A DNA stretch of 64,000 nt from Eunapius fragilis. Its lineage: Eukaryota > Porifera > Demospongiae > Spongillida > Spongillidae. This document shows, one piece after another, positions 48,254-59,089 of the stretch (position 1 is its first letter; the number at the start of each line of letters is the position of its first letter). The notes below the pieces were generated by a model. That model was given only the letters and a program-made list of their open reading frames with translations. It did not search any database and was not told the origin of the DNA. Position numbers and translations under genes: made by a program. The stretch covers positions 10,307,433 to 10,371,432 of the forward strand of contig OY811971.1 of the NCBI GenBank assembly GCA_963681505.1, read 5' to 3'.

Positions 48254-51200
48254 TCACTTTTTAATCCTGGTTGACCTCCGTAGATTTTCTGGACCATAGT
48301 CTCCTCCAGTAGGCAAACGTGGATTGCGAGGTTTGGGGTTTGGTGGTTGCTTAGGTTCTGGAATAGAGGGTTCCTGAGGTGTTGGCATTGGTTTTGGGCT
48401 TTCTGAGAGCATGTCTTGACCAGACAAAGTGTCTGAGTAACTCTCTTCAAGTGATGAATTGGAGGAATTAGAATCATGTGTGGAAGTATCCCCCGGATCA
48501 TCATCTTCTTGAATGCCATGCCTTGGCCTCAGCTGTTCTAGATGTCGTCGCCATGTGACTCCTTTAGGAAATACACGAACATTGAATGAACGAGAGCCAA
48601 AGACCTTTGTGACAATAGCAGGGACCCATCTTGGCTCCTTCTCCCTCCTTGGACCACAGTATAGGGCATAACAGGGAGATCCTATCTTGAATGTCTGGGT
48701 CACCTTTTCAACTTGCTGGTGTCTCTCACTCAACTGGGACTTGGTAGCACTCTTCGCTTGTTTCCCTTGGGCTATGTGTACTGGTGAAGGTAGCAAAATA
48801 TCTATTTTGCTTCTAATCTGACGCCCATTCAGGATTTCACTGGGTGAATATCCTTCTGCCAGTGGTGTCCTTCGGTACTGCATAAGGAATTCCTGTAGTG
48901 CTGCCTTGGGTGAGAGTGTTGACTTGCTGAGGGCCTGTTTGAATGTTTGTACCATGCGCTCAGCTGCTCCGTTAGTGGCTGGATGGTATGGCGCCCTGGG
49001 CAGTAAGATGCACAATACCACGCTCATGGCACCAAAAGTCTGAAATTCTTCGGATAGGAAAGATGTAGAATTGTCTGTTACAATCGTGTGAGGGTATCCA
49101 AAGTGTGCAAAGTCATGCTCTAGTAGGTCAGTAGTAGCTTTGCTTGAAGTAGATGTTGTGGGATGAATGCAAGGGTATTTCGAGTAGGCATCTACCATAA
49201 CTAACCAGTTACTGCCCAAGAAATTGATAGCATGATCAACGTGGAGTCTGCTCCACGGCTTTTCAGGTAGCATCCAGGGATGGTTGGCAGGTTTGGCTAC
49301 TTTGTTCTGGTGTTCCCCACATGTACTGCATTGCTGACACTGATCCATAATGTCCTTGTCTAGTCCTGGGCTGTACGGGCTAACTGCTTCATTCTTTGGA
49401 TGCCAAAATGCCCTAAATGAAGTAGTTGCAGGACTTGAGGCTGCAGGCTGGACGGAATGACTACCCTGGATCCATTTAGAAGGCAGCCATGAGCTACAGA
49501 GAGTGACATGGAAATCTTTCTGAAGTTTTCCATAGAATAGTCCTTTGTTTGAATCTCTGGGACTCTCTCAGGCCATCCTTCTCTGGTACAACGAATCACA
49601 TTTGAAATCACTGGGTCGTTTGCTGACTCCCTTGCTAGAACACCAGGGTCTGTGGGGTTGAGTTGCTGACCTATTGTGCGGATAGTACAGACCACATCTA
49701 CATCTGCCTCATCCTCCTCCCCATCAAAACTGGTATCTGCTTCTGCTGGAAGGCGGCTAAGGGCATCTGCGTTCCCATGCTCTGATGTCTTCCGATATTC
49801 AATGCTGTATTGATACTGGTTGAGCATCAGTGCCCATCGAGCCAATCTGTTAGCAGCTAACACCGGGGTTGCTCTGTGTGGACCAAATAAAGCAATGAGA
49901 GGCTTATGGTCTGTCACCAAGATGAAGCTGCGACCATACAGAAACTGGTGGAACTTCTTTAATGCAAATATAATGGCTAGCGCTTCTTTTTGAATTTGGC
50001 TGTATCTGCGTTGAGTCTCTGTAAGCGTCTTGGAGACGTTTGCAATCGGCCGTTCGCTGCCATCTGGGTATCGGTGAAAAAGGACTGCTCCAATACCAAC
50101 CTCTGATGCATCACAAGAGATACCGATTGGAACAGAAGATTGAAAATGAGCCAACACGGTATCTGCACATAAGTTCTTCTTCAGCTCCCTAAAGGCTGCT
50201 TCTTCAGTAGAATCCCATTTCCACTTGGTGTCCTTCTTAGTGAGCTGATGCAATGGTGCCAACACTGTAGCTAGATTGGGCAAGAACTTGCTATAAAACT
50301 GTACTGAACCCAGAAAAGAACGAAGACTGCTGACGTTTGTAGGAGGAGGCATCTGTACCAGTGCATCAACCTTCGATCCTTTAGCAATCCCCTGTTGAGA
50401 GAGAGTATGCCCCAAGTACTCGATGGATGGTTCTGCAAACTGACATTTTTCCAAGCGGCATCAGAGACCTTTGTCCTGTAGACGTTGCAGAAGGGCACGG
50501 AGGTTCTCCAGATGTTCTGAAGCATTCATACCACTAACCAGGATGTCGTCAAAGTAGGTGCATACTCCTTTGAGGTCTCCTGTCAGCTGATCCATGATTT
50601 CTTGGAAATAGCCTGGGGCAGAGCTAATGCCAAATGGAAGTCGAAGTTGGAGCAAAACCCCACGATGGGTACTCAGTGCAAGCCTCTTCTGCTTTCTGGA
50701 CCAAGCATTACCTGGTTGTAGGCATCTGCTAGATCTATCTTGGAGAAACCGTATCCACCGCTGAGTTTTCGCATCAAGTCTTCAGGAAGGGGAATTGGAT
50801 AACGGTGAGTTTCCAACTGAGCATTGACAGCCACTGAATAATCACCACAAACTCGTAGCTTGCCATTAGTTTGACCTGGTAGAGCCTTTTTACGAATCGG
50901 GACAACTGGAGTTCCATATGCATTGAATTGGGTTGGTTTCCAGACGCCCTTTGCAATACCCGCATCATAAGCTTGATTTAAGTCATCCAGAATGGCAATA
51001 AGTACTGGACGAGGTTTACAGAAGGTGGGATTGGACTCTGCCTTGAATTTGATCTCCAATTGAAAATCCTTCAAGCACCCCAGCTCAGGTTTGAAAAGTT
51101 CCGTGAATTCACCACACAGCTTACGGCAAGCTTGCTGTAACTCCTCATCTGGCTTGGGTTCTTTTGTGTCAGTGATACTCTGAAGATTCTGAATTGTTCC

Positions 51201-51785
51201 TTTGCCTGGAGTCGAAGACACCCCTAGTAAAGCAGAAACGCTAACCCCAAGTTTAACAATAGCATCACCACCAAGGAGATTGAGTTTTGGAACATCAATG
51301 ACAGTGAACGCTAATGTTACTGGTTCCTGGTCCTTTAGAAGAGAAGCTGAAGCTCTGAAGGTGCCAAGTACTGGGAGAGGTTGCCCATTAGCCACTTGAT
51401 AGCGACTGGAGACTTGTGCGAGTGCAGGTTCTCCAAGTTTCTTCCAAAAGTCCTTGGAACAGAAGTTGTCGCCAGCTCCAGTATCAACTTCGAAAGTGAG
51501 TTGCTGGCCACTAACCCAGACTGACTGTTTCAGTTGCGGAATAGAGTTAATGCTTTTGACTGTTCTCAGTGCACGCCTAGAGATGATCTTGACAGACCCC
51601 CCATCCTCCTTTTTCTTCTTTAGGCATACTGATTGAAGGTGTCCCATCTTCTGACAGAAATGGCAGGTGCTTTTTATGTGAGGACAGTCCTTAGATAAGT
51701 GATCAGTCTTTCCATACCTCGGGCAAACTCCTTTGGCGAAATCCCTCCTTTTCTGATCCTTGCTCTTGAACTTCGGTTTCAACAC
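48254..51785 (-). pseudogene. Gypsy pol polyprotein, broken in three places (end of gag, protease, RT, RNase H, integrase)
   Basis: From the 5' end: zinc knuckles (the second, CHFCQKMGHLQSVC, is canonical; the first has Tyr where a Cys is expected), protease DTGAGDN, RT motifs KIDLADAYNQ and YFDDILV, RNase H ISCDASEVGIGA, and an integrase core with VTDNSTSF and NGAAERMVQTF, then a chromodomain-free basic tail. Breaks: a frame change near 50670 in RT, an in-frame TGA at 50463-50461, and a frame change with lost bases near 49360 between RNase H and integrase. The type resembles the K02A2.6-like pol genes common in invertebrates. Confidence 0.92.
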
Positions 51786-51815
51786 AGAGTGTTCATCCGC
51801 CTGCTTCTTGAAATA

Positions 51816-52553
51816 TTAAACTTTGTGAACGGAACCTGATTTGTTTCCATATACCGTCTCCTTGGCAACCTTGGAAGCGTCCTCGGTCTCCATTGCAATC
51901 GTTATTGCCTTGGCGAAAGTTAAGTCACTGTCCTTGACCTTGAATAATGCTTTTAAGACAGCTTCATTGTTGATTGAACAAATAAAGCGAGTGCGCAGTG
52001 CTTCGTCAAGCGGATCCTTGATAGAAGCGAAATCGCACGTCACCGCGTCCTGTCGAATTCTAGCCGCGAGTTCTTGGACTGTTTCCCCCGGCTTCCGAAG
52101 CATATTCGACCAGAACTTGAAGCGCTCCCGAATAACGTAACGGGTTGGGTCGAACTGGTTCTTCATGAATGTAGCAATCTCGTCAAAGGTGAGTTCATTG
52201 ACATCTTTTGGAGGGGTCAGTTGCGAAGCAAGATTGCTGAGCGTTTTGAACGTTACCAGAGATTGATTTGTCAAAAAGACCTGTGCCTTCTTGTCGTCTG
52301 GTATTGAATGAGCCGCGACGAATGTCTGGAAGCGAGCCCAGTAATCCGTCCAGAGCTCTGACGTTGTGTCGAAAGAGACGAAACTAGGAAAAGACTTTGG
52401 AGTTGAATCTCCCCATTTAGCCGCTCCGCCGGTCAAAGTTGCAATAATAGCTTCCGTCTGTTTCGCGTGTGCCTGTATTTGTGCCTCCGTTTGTTCGCGC
52501 TGTATTTTCATTTGTTGCTGCAGCAGCTCCATAAGTTTTGCAGTCTCGCTCAT
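51816..52553 (-). pseudogene. Gypsy gag, ended by an in-frame TAA
   Basis: ATG at 52553 follows the primer-binding region closely. The 245 codons contain a retrotransposon gag-like helical region (FDPTRYVIRERFKFW, ELAARIRQDAV). The frame stops at TAA 51818-51816 and resumes in the same frame with the zinc-knuckle part, so the stop is either a mutation or a readthrough site. With the other lesions present, mutation is more likely. Confidence 0.85.
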
Positions 52554-52668
52554 CTTCGCTGATCCGGAATCCTGCCGACTACGCCAATTTATCCTGTTGT
52601 GTTTCTCGTTAGAAAATACTCAGGATGTCCAAAGAATATAATACTGCAGGGAAATCACAGCGATACAA

Positions 52669-53478
52669 ACAAAAATCCTATATTTAGCACGCGTAAATGT
52701 AACAGAACCAAAAGTAGTGCTAAATATAGGATTTTTGTCTCATTTACCCTTTTCTCAAAACCTTGTTCTCCTCCTTTTTACACCACCTTTGCCTCCAATT
52801 CCTATATCCCACCGACTTTCTCGTAAGAGAATGTTTTTCTTTACTTGTTTCCTCTATTTTTTAATTATCATTATTAATACTGGCAAGTGCCCTCCCCCCC
52901 CCCCCCCCCCCCCCCCCCCCCATCCGCTTCAAATACCGTCACGAGCAGACGCCCGCTTTTTGTTTGGGATCACTGTAATAAACGCGGGAGAATTCAAACA
53001 CGTCGTCTGCTCTCCTCTTTTGTTTGCACAATTCTAAATATACGTAAATGTCGCCATGGGAACGCTTCTATTTAACACTACGCATCACGTAATGATTACG
53101 TATGTCAGTTTTATGCTTTATTCATACATCTGATACTTGAAGATGGCCTTCCCGGAGATTCTAAAGCGATTGGTATAATTGGCGCTCTTTAAAACCATTC
53201 CTATCAGGAGTTATACTCACCCGAGAATTAGAAGACGACGACAACGACGACGACGACGGAGAAGATTTGGCCTGGGGACGAGATAAAACACGAACTTTTT
53301 TGTTCTCTTAAAGGAAACAGTTTGGAGACTGGAACAAAACATTAAAATGACCGTCTTTGCCTTCTGGTTCGATAGGAACAAAGAGCTAAACTATCCGTTT
53401 CTTGGTACGCGAGTTATACGCGGGTCGCGTTTTTAAAAATGATATTCACGACCCGGGTCAATTCCTATATATGATAGG
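52669..53478. mobile_element. Inserted element E2, related to E1
   Basis: Begins with a perfect 22-bp inverted repeat (52669-52690 and 52717-52738, from ACAAAAATCCTATATTTAGC) around a 26-nt loop. It then matches the right palindrome arm and 3' portion of E1, including AGCGATTGGTA and ACTTTTTTGTTCTCT-like stretches. It has replaced most of the gypsy 5' LTR. No coding capacity recognised. Confidence 0.6.
52894..52921. repeat. Homopolymer C28 in element E2
   Basis: Twenty-eight C after GTGCCCT. Confidence 0.95.
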
Positions 53479-53707
53479 AAGGTGGTTTCAACAATATAAT
53501 CTGAAGCCGTGAACATGAGTGTCTTTAAATTGGTGTTATATTTCAAAGGGTCTGGAAGTAATGGTAAACACATTATTGATTCAGATGTGCATCTGTCTCT
53601 CAGCGGTAAGTGGTTAAATAGAATATCACACAGGGGTCAGGTGTTGCCACTCCCCTAGAGTACAACTACCATTGTAACCTAAGGGTGCCTTAATTGTGCT
53701 TCTGACA

Positions 53708-53930
53708 TCCTGGTGACATATACCAGGGACACATATAGGGACACACCCACACACCAGGGACACATTTACACACCAGGGGCACACCTACACACCAGGGACA
53801 TGCCTACACACCAGGGACACACTTACACACCAGGGACACACCTAGACACCAGGGACACACCTAGACACCAGGGACACACTTACACACCAGGGACACACCT
53901 ACACACCAGGGACGCACCTAAGCACTATTG
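53708..53930. repeat. 19-bp minisatellite, right arm of the split foldback-like copy
   Basis: About eleven copies of ACACACCAGGGACACACCT, the reverse complement of the left-arm repeat. Confidence 0.92.
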
Positions 53931-53944
53931 TGTGTATGTATTCA

Positions 53945-54090
53945 TCAAGCAGTAATAGGATGGATGAGAGCGCGACTCTCATTCGCTATACTCAGAGTAA
54001 AAAACCTCAGAGGGGCTCTCGCACCAAATGGAGGTATGCAATTGGTATGGACGATGGAGCAGGGTTGCCCACTATCTTTGCCACCATGTC
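53945..54090 (+). pseudogene. Small retroelement ORF C-terminal remnant
   Basis: One frame reads WMRARLSFAILR, and a shifted frame continues RGSRTKWRYAIG. The pattern W[LM]R.RLSF[AS][IL]LR ... RGSR is the end of the retroelement ORF type seen at 40845-41460. The frame change within 30 codons marks it as dead. Confidence 0.5.
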
Positions 54091-54912
54091 ATGCTTTAAA
54101 ATCTTTATCGTTTATCTCTTAATCATTTTTATTTATTAATTATTTATTGGTTTCATTTGTAAACGTATTATCTCATGAGCATGTAAGCAGTCATCATTCA
54201 TGTTATTTACAATGTACTATGAATAATTATATTGATTGATGAGAAAGAAGTGAAAGAAAGGATCACACCCAAATACCGGAATGGTTAGTGCCTCTGAATC
54301 AGTGATGCCGCAATCATGTCCCGATGACAGTTTTAAGCATCGCCTTGACCCACTATCATTGACGACGTAGCGTGCCTCAACCATGTAAGACATGCAAAAA
54401 CAACGCGTATCTTTACCCAAAGAATCATTTCTCTGTGCCAAATCGATAAAATCCACATGTGTACGTGTATATATGTAGCATGTGAGCTAACAGCGACAAC
54501 GTTTTATTTGAGGTTTCACGAAAAATTGAATAATCTGTCTGGCCGGACCAATTTTGGCGCCCAAAAGTGGACCTAAAATGACGCCAAAATGTGTCCGGTT
54601 AATCCAAACTGGTCCAGGCACATAAACACCTTGATCATGTGGAGATTAATCCTATTCTCTGTGATAATGGCTTATTCCAAGTGAAGAGGGAGATGCCAAA
54701 AATGGGAAACTAGTATAGAAGAAGCACATGAGTACTTGGTAAGAAATGTACCTGGTGGGGGCAAGCAAGCGATGTATACAAAGAAAGGCTCAGAAATTTG
54801 TTGTGAAAGGTACTTTAAAAGAAGAAGGACAAAGTTTGTTAATTTCAATTTGGCTAATGCACACAATTGTGATTGTGTTGTCCGCATGTCATGGGTAGTG
54901 CTTTATTATAGA

Positions 54913-55206
54913 TGTCAGGGTCTGGGACCGAGGACACGTCGAACATTACGTAATGAACCTAAAAGGCGCGCATTGACAAGTATCTACAGCTGGGGGAAAA
55001 GAACGATCCTACCTCGGACCTCTTCGGGCGAGTTATGTTCCGGACCCCCACGGACGTAGGAAAAAGGAAACTATTTAAACGGGTGGCTGATGTGTATGAA
55101 GGGGGAGGCTTATTCGTGTATTCAAGTAGATATATTACAAGAATATATCTCTGACGGGTGCGCAAGCCCAAGCGTCGTGCGGCAAGGCTAACGGTGAACC
55201 CTAACA
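54913..55206. mobile_element. Solo LTR with verified 5-bp target duplication
   Basis: 294 bp starting TGTCAGGGTCTGG and ending GAACCCTAACA, so TG...CA ends with an imperfect 8-bp inversion. ATAGA flanks both sides (54908-54912 and 55207-55211). The unfilled site TTATTATAGACAATGG is present at 31140 and 35730. No internal retroelement sequence remains. It is unlike the LTR at 47940. Confidence 0.9.
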
Positions 55207-55229
55207 ATAGACAATGAAAATAATATTTG

Positions 55230-55880
55230 TTGGAGTTAAGAAGGTTAGGGCCGCGTCGTATTCTGCATGAATGTTGTCCGGGCACATGGGACGAACGTTG
55301 AGCAGGATCAGTGAATGGTTCATTTGGCCTGGAACGGTCAAAGATGTGAATGACACAGTGAGACATGCAACTTAGATTTTTAGCCATAGAATCTATTAAG
55401 GCTATCTTAATTAGGTTTCCAAATGCGACATCTGCCAGCATGCGAACCGGAAAAGCCTTCATACTGCCCTAGAACTGTGAAGTCACCATGGAATCACATT
55501 GGCATTGATTTTGTTGGGCCACCTGTAAAGTCTAAGTCAGGAAATCAATACATCCTGACTGTGTGTGACTACTTCTCTAAATGGTAGAAGCAGTCCCACT
55601 TCCATCTAAACATGCAATTGGAGTTGCCAATGCACTCTTCAAGGTATTGCTGATTGATGCAAAATTTTCCCCTATGCACTGAAATTATAAACAGCGCAAT
55701 ACAGGTGTATACGTGCTTAAGTTTTATTAAGTTATAGTACAAAGATACAAATGCCATGCACACAGATAATCTGATTCACTGTATTCCATCCTTGCAGATT
55801 TTTAAGCGAATGCATGGGTTTGCCCAAGATTATTACAACAGACAGTTTAAAAATGAATTGAACAAGCACCAAATTCTTCA
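55230..55880 (+). pseudogene. Gypsy/Ginger-type integrase remnant, copy 3
   Basis: Diverged version of the copy 1/2 remnant with the same intron-like gaps. Additional small deletions remove part of the TTDN segment and the linker after the zinc-binding region. Confidence 0.7.
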
Positions 55881-56249
55881 GGGGAGTTGTGGGGGGCGGG
55901 ACATGTCAGTGGACTCTTATTAGAATGGGATGTTCAGAACTGGTTTGATAAATCACACAAAGAACAGTATATGGTGCATAAACTTTACCATGACGCTTGA
56001 GTACTTTACATGTGATGGGTACATATGACCCACAGGGTCACCATACATCCCTTCCCTTCATATGTTTCCAGCAATATGCACAGGCAGTAAATAAGGAAAT
56101 AAGTAATACATGTCCATGTAAACAGGGAAATATTTAATGCATGTTTATGCTTACACGTGAGGTGTTGGACGTGTACCAACATCTTTCTAAGGGAGGAATC
56201 TGCAACACTCCTCACATGGTCACGAGCTGGGATATGTGAGTGTGTGTGT

Positions 56250-56270
56250 GGGGGGGGGGGGGGGGGGGGG
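56250..56270. repeat. Homopolymer G21 in block copy 3
   Basis: Counterpart of the G26/G27 tracts, here preceded by a short TG run. Confidence 0.95.
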
Positions 56271-56911
56271 AAGGGCCCAGAGAGATGGGGTGTTTTATCA
56301 CCACGTACTCACACTACCCCCTTCTTCCTCTCCTTATACCTCCTCCCCCTTACCTCCATTTGTTCCTCCTCCTCCTCCCTTCAGTTATTTGATGTATGCA
56401 GCATGGGTGAAGTCATTGTATAAATAGACTATTCTTCTATAGGCATGCAGTTAGAGATATACACTATTGTAGTGAATCATAATTCAAGGCATTCATCCTC
56501 TTGCATATAATTATCATTGCTTATATATACATGGTTATTGGAACAATTAATAGAATCAAAGGAATCAAATCTATAGAGTTACTGGGCATTGACCACATGC
56601 AGATTGAAAACAGCTCCTCAACATAAGCATTGCAAATTCACCATTTATTGCATCACATGCATGCCATGTATAGGCATCATGTGTGTATATTCACTGAGCA
56701 TGCACAGTGCATTTATAATTTGTATAATTAATCACTCAAAATATATATGTGCATGCATGGCATGCATAATTTGTCGTGAACTGTCGCATGTGATATCATG
56801 GCATGGAAAAATATTGTAAAAAATATTGTAACACTGACTATAGCATAAAATTTGAGTTTCCATTAATGTACTACCTGATATATGATATATCACTGCCTTT
56901 TCATTGGTGTA

Positions 56912-58645
56912 CTAATTATTATGGCCACGCAGTGCTCTCTGTTTCCGCTCTAATTTCGGTTTTTCGATGACCTCGTCCCTCATGGCAGGAATAATAGCCT
57001 TGCGGAAGGTAATTGACAAAAGCTGGTCGACATTATTAATGTCAGCTGGATACTGACGAAGTGCCCATTTGATGTAGACTAGGAACTCGCTCCATTCCAC
57101 ATACCCGTCGCTATCCATGTCTATAGCCTTCAACCCCTTCCGTGTATCGTCGCACCTGAAACAACCGAAGTAGGGGGCCATAAATCCATTGTAGAAAGAG
57201 TAAAACTCAAGACGTCCATCTCCTTGTAATTCATCACGTAGATCCCAGGTGTCCCAAATGTTGCGAACGTCTGCAACCAGTCTCATTTCGTTTGGCGCAT
57301 TTAGCTCTGATTTCTCGATTATGTCCCTCATCATTTTGGTCACTTTGCCTCCCGCACGGTCCAACAAAATGGCGATACCCACCTCACTCATATACTCTTC
57401 TTTCCTATTCGAAAGAAGGTCTTCCAGCATCACTTTTTGCATTTGAACTGCTGTGGCTTCTGTAAATTGTGGATCGTCGCCAAACAAATCAATCAACCTG
57501 TCCTTGATCATGGCCGGTGATGAGAGTGTGCTTATTCTCACTGGAGCCTGCTCCCCAAAGAAAGCTGCCATGTCAAACTCTCCTTCCTCCAAATGGCCTC
57601 CAGCGATGCCTCCAAAGTCGAAGGTTAAATCGAGTGCCCTCTCACCATATACGATTTGCCTAGGGTGAGGGGCGTAGCCAACAGCAGTGTCGGTGATGTT
57701 CCTAGCTGCCGTCCTTAGGTAGGTGCAATTGTAGCGCTGAGTGACCTTTTTGTTACCCATGCGAATAAGGTTCAGGAGTGTGACGGAGGTGCAGGCGTGG
57801 CCAAGTGCAGCTCCTTCAGAACAGACACTCGCCCACACTCCGTTGGCTCCTCTTGCTAGGCACTCCAGCTGTACGGTTTCTGCTGACCCCCACTTCTCGT
57901 GCACGTGAGCTAACAGCAATCCTGTGGTCCAGCCGTTTCTGTCCATTACTCTCCTTACACTAGCCGTCCATGCGCCCACCTCTTCCGGCAGGTACTTACC
58001 AGTAGGTTCTTCAAACATGATGCCATAGGGCCGTTGGTCTGGATGTAGGGCCGAGAGCCAGGAAACGACCTCCAGCGCTCGTTCTGGTATTTCTACCATA
58101 ACGAGTGGGAAATCTCGCAGGTTGATAAAGATTTTGGCACTACTAGTGAGGTTTTGACGGCACCAGTTCATTCTATCTGATACCAGATGGCACATATCAA
58201 TAACTGTAAATTTTGTCCAATCCACTGACTTATCGATCAAGTCAATTTCAATTATAGGATTGTAGAGCCCAAAGGTTTTCATTTTTTCTAGTCCAACGGG
58301 AAGTGATTTTGTATCATATACACCATCCTTTACTCCTTCGGAGACCTCAGCGAAGGCGTATAGCCTTGTAGGATCTTCCCCACTATTAATCAGTTGCCTG
58401 ACAAACTCGTCGTCCACCCTCGTGGCGTGAGCGAATGCAGCAACGACAAAATTCGCAAATCCACACTTCTTCACCTCGTTGTAAATTTTCCATTTGTTCT
58501 CAATGGTATGACCTCTTAGTTGACCCACGGTACTCTCGCGAATGGAATTATCCAATATGAAACAGTCTAAGTCGCGGAGGCATTGTCGCTTGACAGCTTC
58601 CACGGAGATCTCCTTCTCAATAAGGCGTTTTTCTTCTTCGATCAT
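56912..58645 (-). CDS. HMGL-like TIM-barrel/EF-hand fusion protein (577 aa, intact copy)
   Basis: Intact single frame from ATG 58645. Residues 30-300 look like the HMGL/isopropylmalate-synthase barrel. LDNSIRESTVGQ (31-42) sits where the family has its D-x-x-x-R-[DE]-G strand, and LLAHVHE (244-250) gives the metal-binding H-x-H (247, 249), followed by the usual ARGANGV and a Gly/Ala-rich turn. After a linker, DMDSDGYVEWSE (509-520) is a textbook 12-residue EF-hand loop. A weaker, non-canonical EF-like segment precedes it (about 468-485). Substrate unknown; a carbon-carbon lyase or condensing enzyme controlled by calcium is possible, but that is inference. No introns, no signal peptide and no membrane segment are seen. 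Two dead copies lie 18-24 kb away beside integrase remnants. It could be a host gene carried by duplication, a mobile-element cargo or an acquired gene. Confidence 0.8.
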   Translation of the reverse strand: MIEEEKRLIEKEISVEAVKRQCLRDLDCFILDNSIRESTVGQLRGHTIENKWKIYNEVKKCGFANFVVAAFAHATRVDDEFVRQLINSGEDPTRLYAFAEVSEGVKDGVYDTKSLPVGLEKMKTFGLYNPIIEIDLIDKSVDWTKFTVIDMCHLVSDRMNWCRQNLTSSAKIFINLRDFPLVMVEIPERALEVVSWLSALHPDQRPYGIMFEEPTGKYLPEEVGAWTASVRRVMDRNGWTTGLLLAHVHEKWGSAETVQLECLARGANGVWASVCSEGAALGHACTSVTLLNLIRMGNKKVTQRYNCTYLRTAARNITDTAVGYAPHPRQIVYGERALDLTFDFGGIAGGHLEEGEFDMAAFFGEQAPVRISTLSSPAMIKDRLIDLFGDDPQFTEATAVQMQKVMLEDLLSNRKEEYMSEVGIAILLDRAGGKVTKMMRDIIEKSELNAPNEMRLVADVRNIWDTWDLRDELQGDGRLEFYSFYNGFMAPYFGCFRCDDTRKGLKAIDMDSDGYVEWSEFLVYIKWALRQYPADINNVDQLLSITFRKAIIPAMRDEVIEKPKLERKQRALRGHNN

Positions 58646-58739
58646 TTCTTCAATAACGAAATAAATTGTGTACTGAATGCTGTAATAATGTATTAATAAT
58701 ACACAACTTTATCCTGCAAGTGATGACATCATTCATCAG

Positions 58740-59022
58740 AGTTGGCATACGTGTATGTATGAGCCATAGAAATGTGTTATCGCAGCCCTGCGCAAGGAAG
58801 AGTATGGAGTAGGTGTGAACATATTTGGCTAGCCCACCTCCCATACATTTGATGGGACGCGGTTTGTATAAATCATTGGCGAGAATCAAGGGAAAATATT
58901 GATGTGCACGCACAGCTACATCTTCTCAACGGTTTTATCGGATTTTTGCAGAAAAGGGACGTAGTGATATTATAAAATTTCCAGCCGGAAAGGAGCCTCA
59001 AATTAAGATGGAATTGTTGCGA

Positions 59023-59089
<67 letters not shown>

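Larger units (their letters stand above)
47940..52669 (-). mobile_element. Degenerate Ty3/gypsy LTR retrotransposon
   Basis: Order on the minus strand is partial LTR, primer-binding region, gag, protease, RT, RNase H, integrase, LTR. The 3' LTR (47940-48212, 273 bp) starts TGTTAAGG and ends ACAACA, preceded by a purine tract GTGGGGGAGG. Only the last 75 bp of the 5' LTR remain (52595-52669), identical to the 3' LTR end, and the rest is replaced by element E2. A TGGCGTAGTCGGCAGG segment just inside the 5' LTR is a plausible primer-binding site. The 76-bp identity suggests a fairly young insertion despite several inactivating changes. Confidence 0.92.
46026..53945. mobile_element. Foldback-like structure, copy split by nested insertions
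   Basis: Starts with AGTATGCTATGC and ends near CTAAGCACTATTGTGTG, as does the 60.7-62.3-kb copy. The left arm is a minisatellite of TGTGTAGGTGTGTCCCTGG (46140-46200 and 47655-47935). The right arm is its reverse complement (53708-53930). Between them lie a hAT-like element in the left arm, a Ty3/gypsy element and element E2. Arms made of tandem repeats recall Foldback/Galileo-type elements. No transposase is seen, so this is inference. Confidence 0.55.
54190..58735. repeat. Third copy of the integrase plus HMGL/EF-hand block
   Basis: Matches 30185-34890 with scattered differences and small gaps, and is clearly more diverged than units 1 and 2 are from each other. It carries a solo LTR that the others lack. 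On the right it joins directly to the 58740-60690 duplication. Confidence 0.93.
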
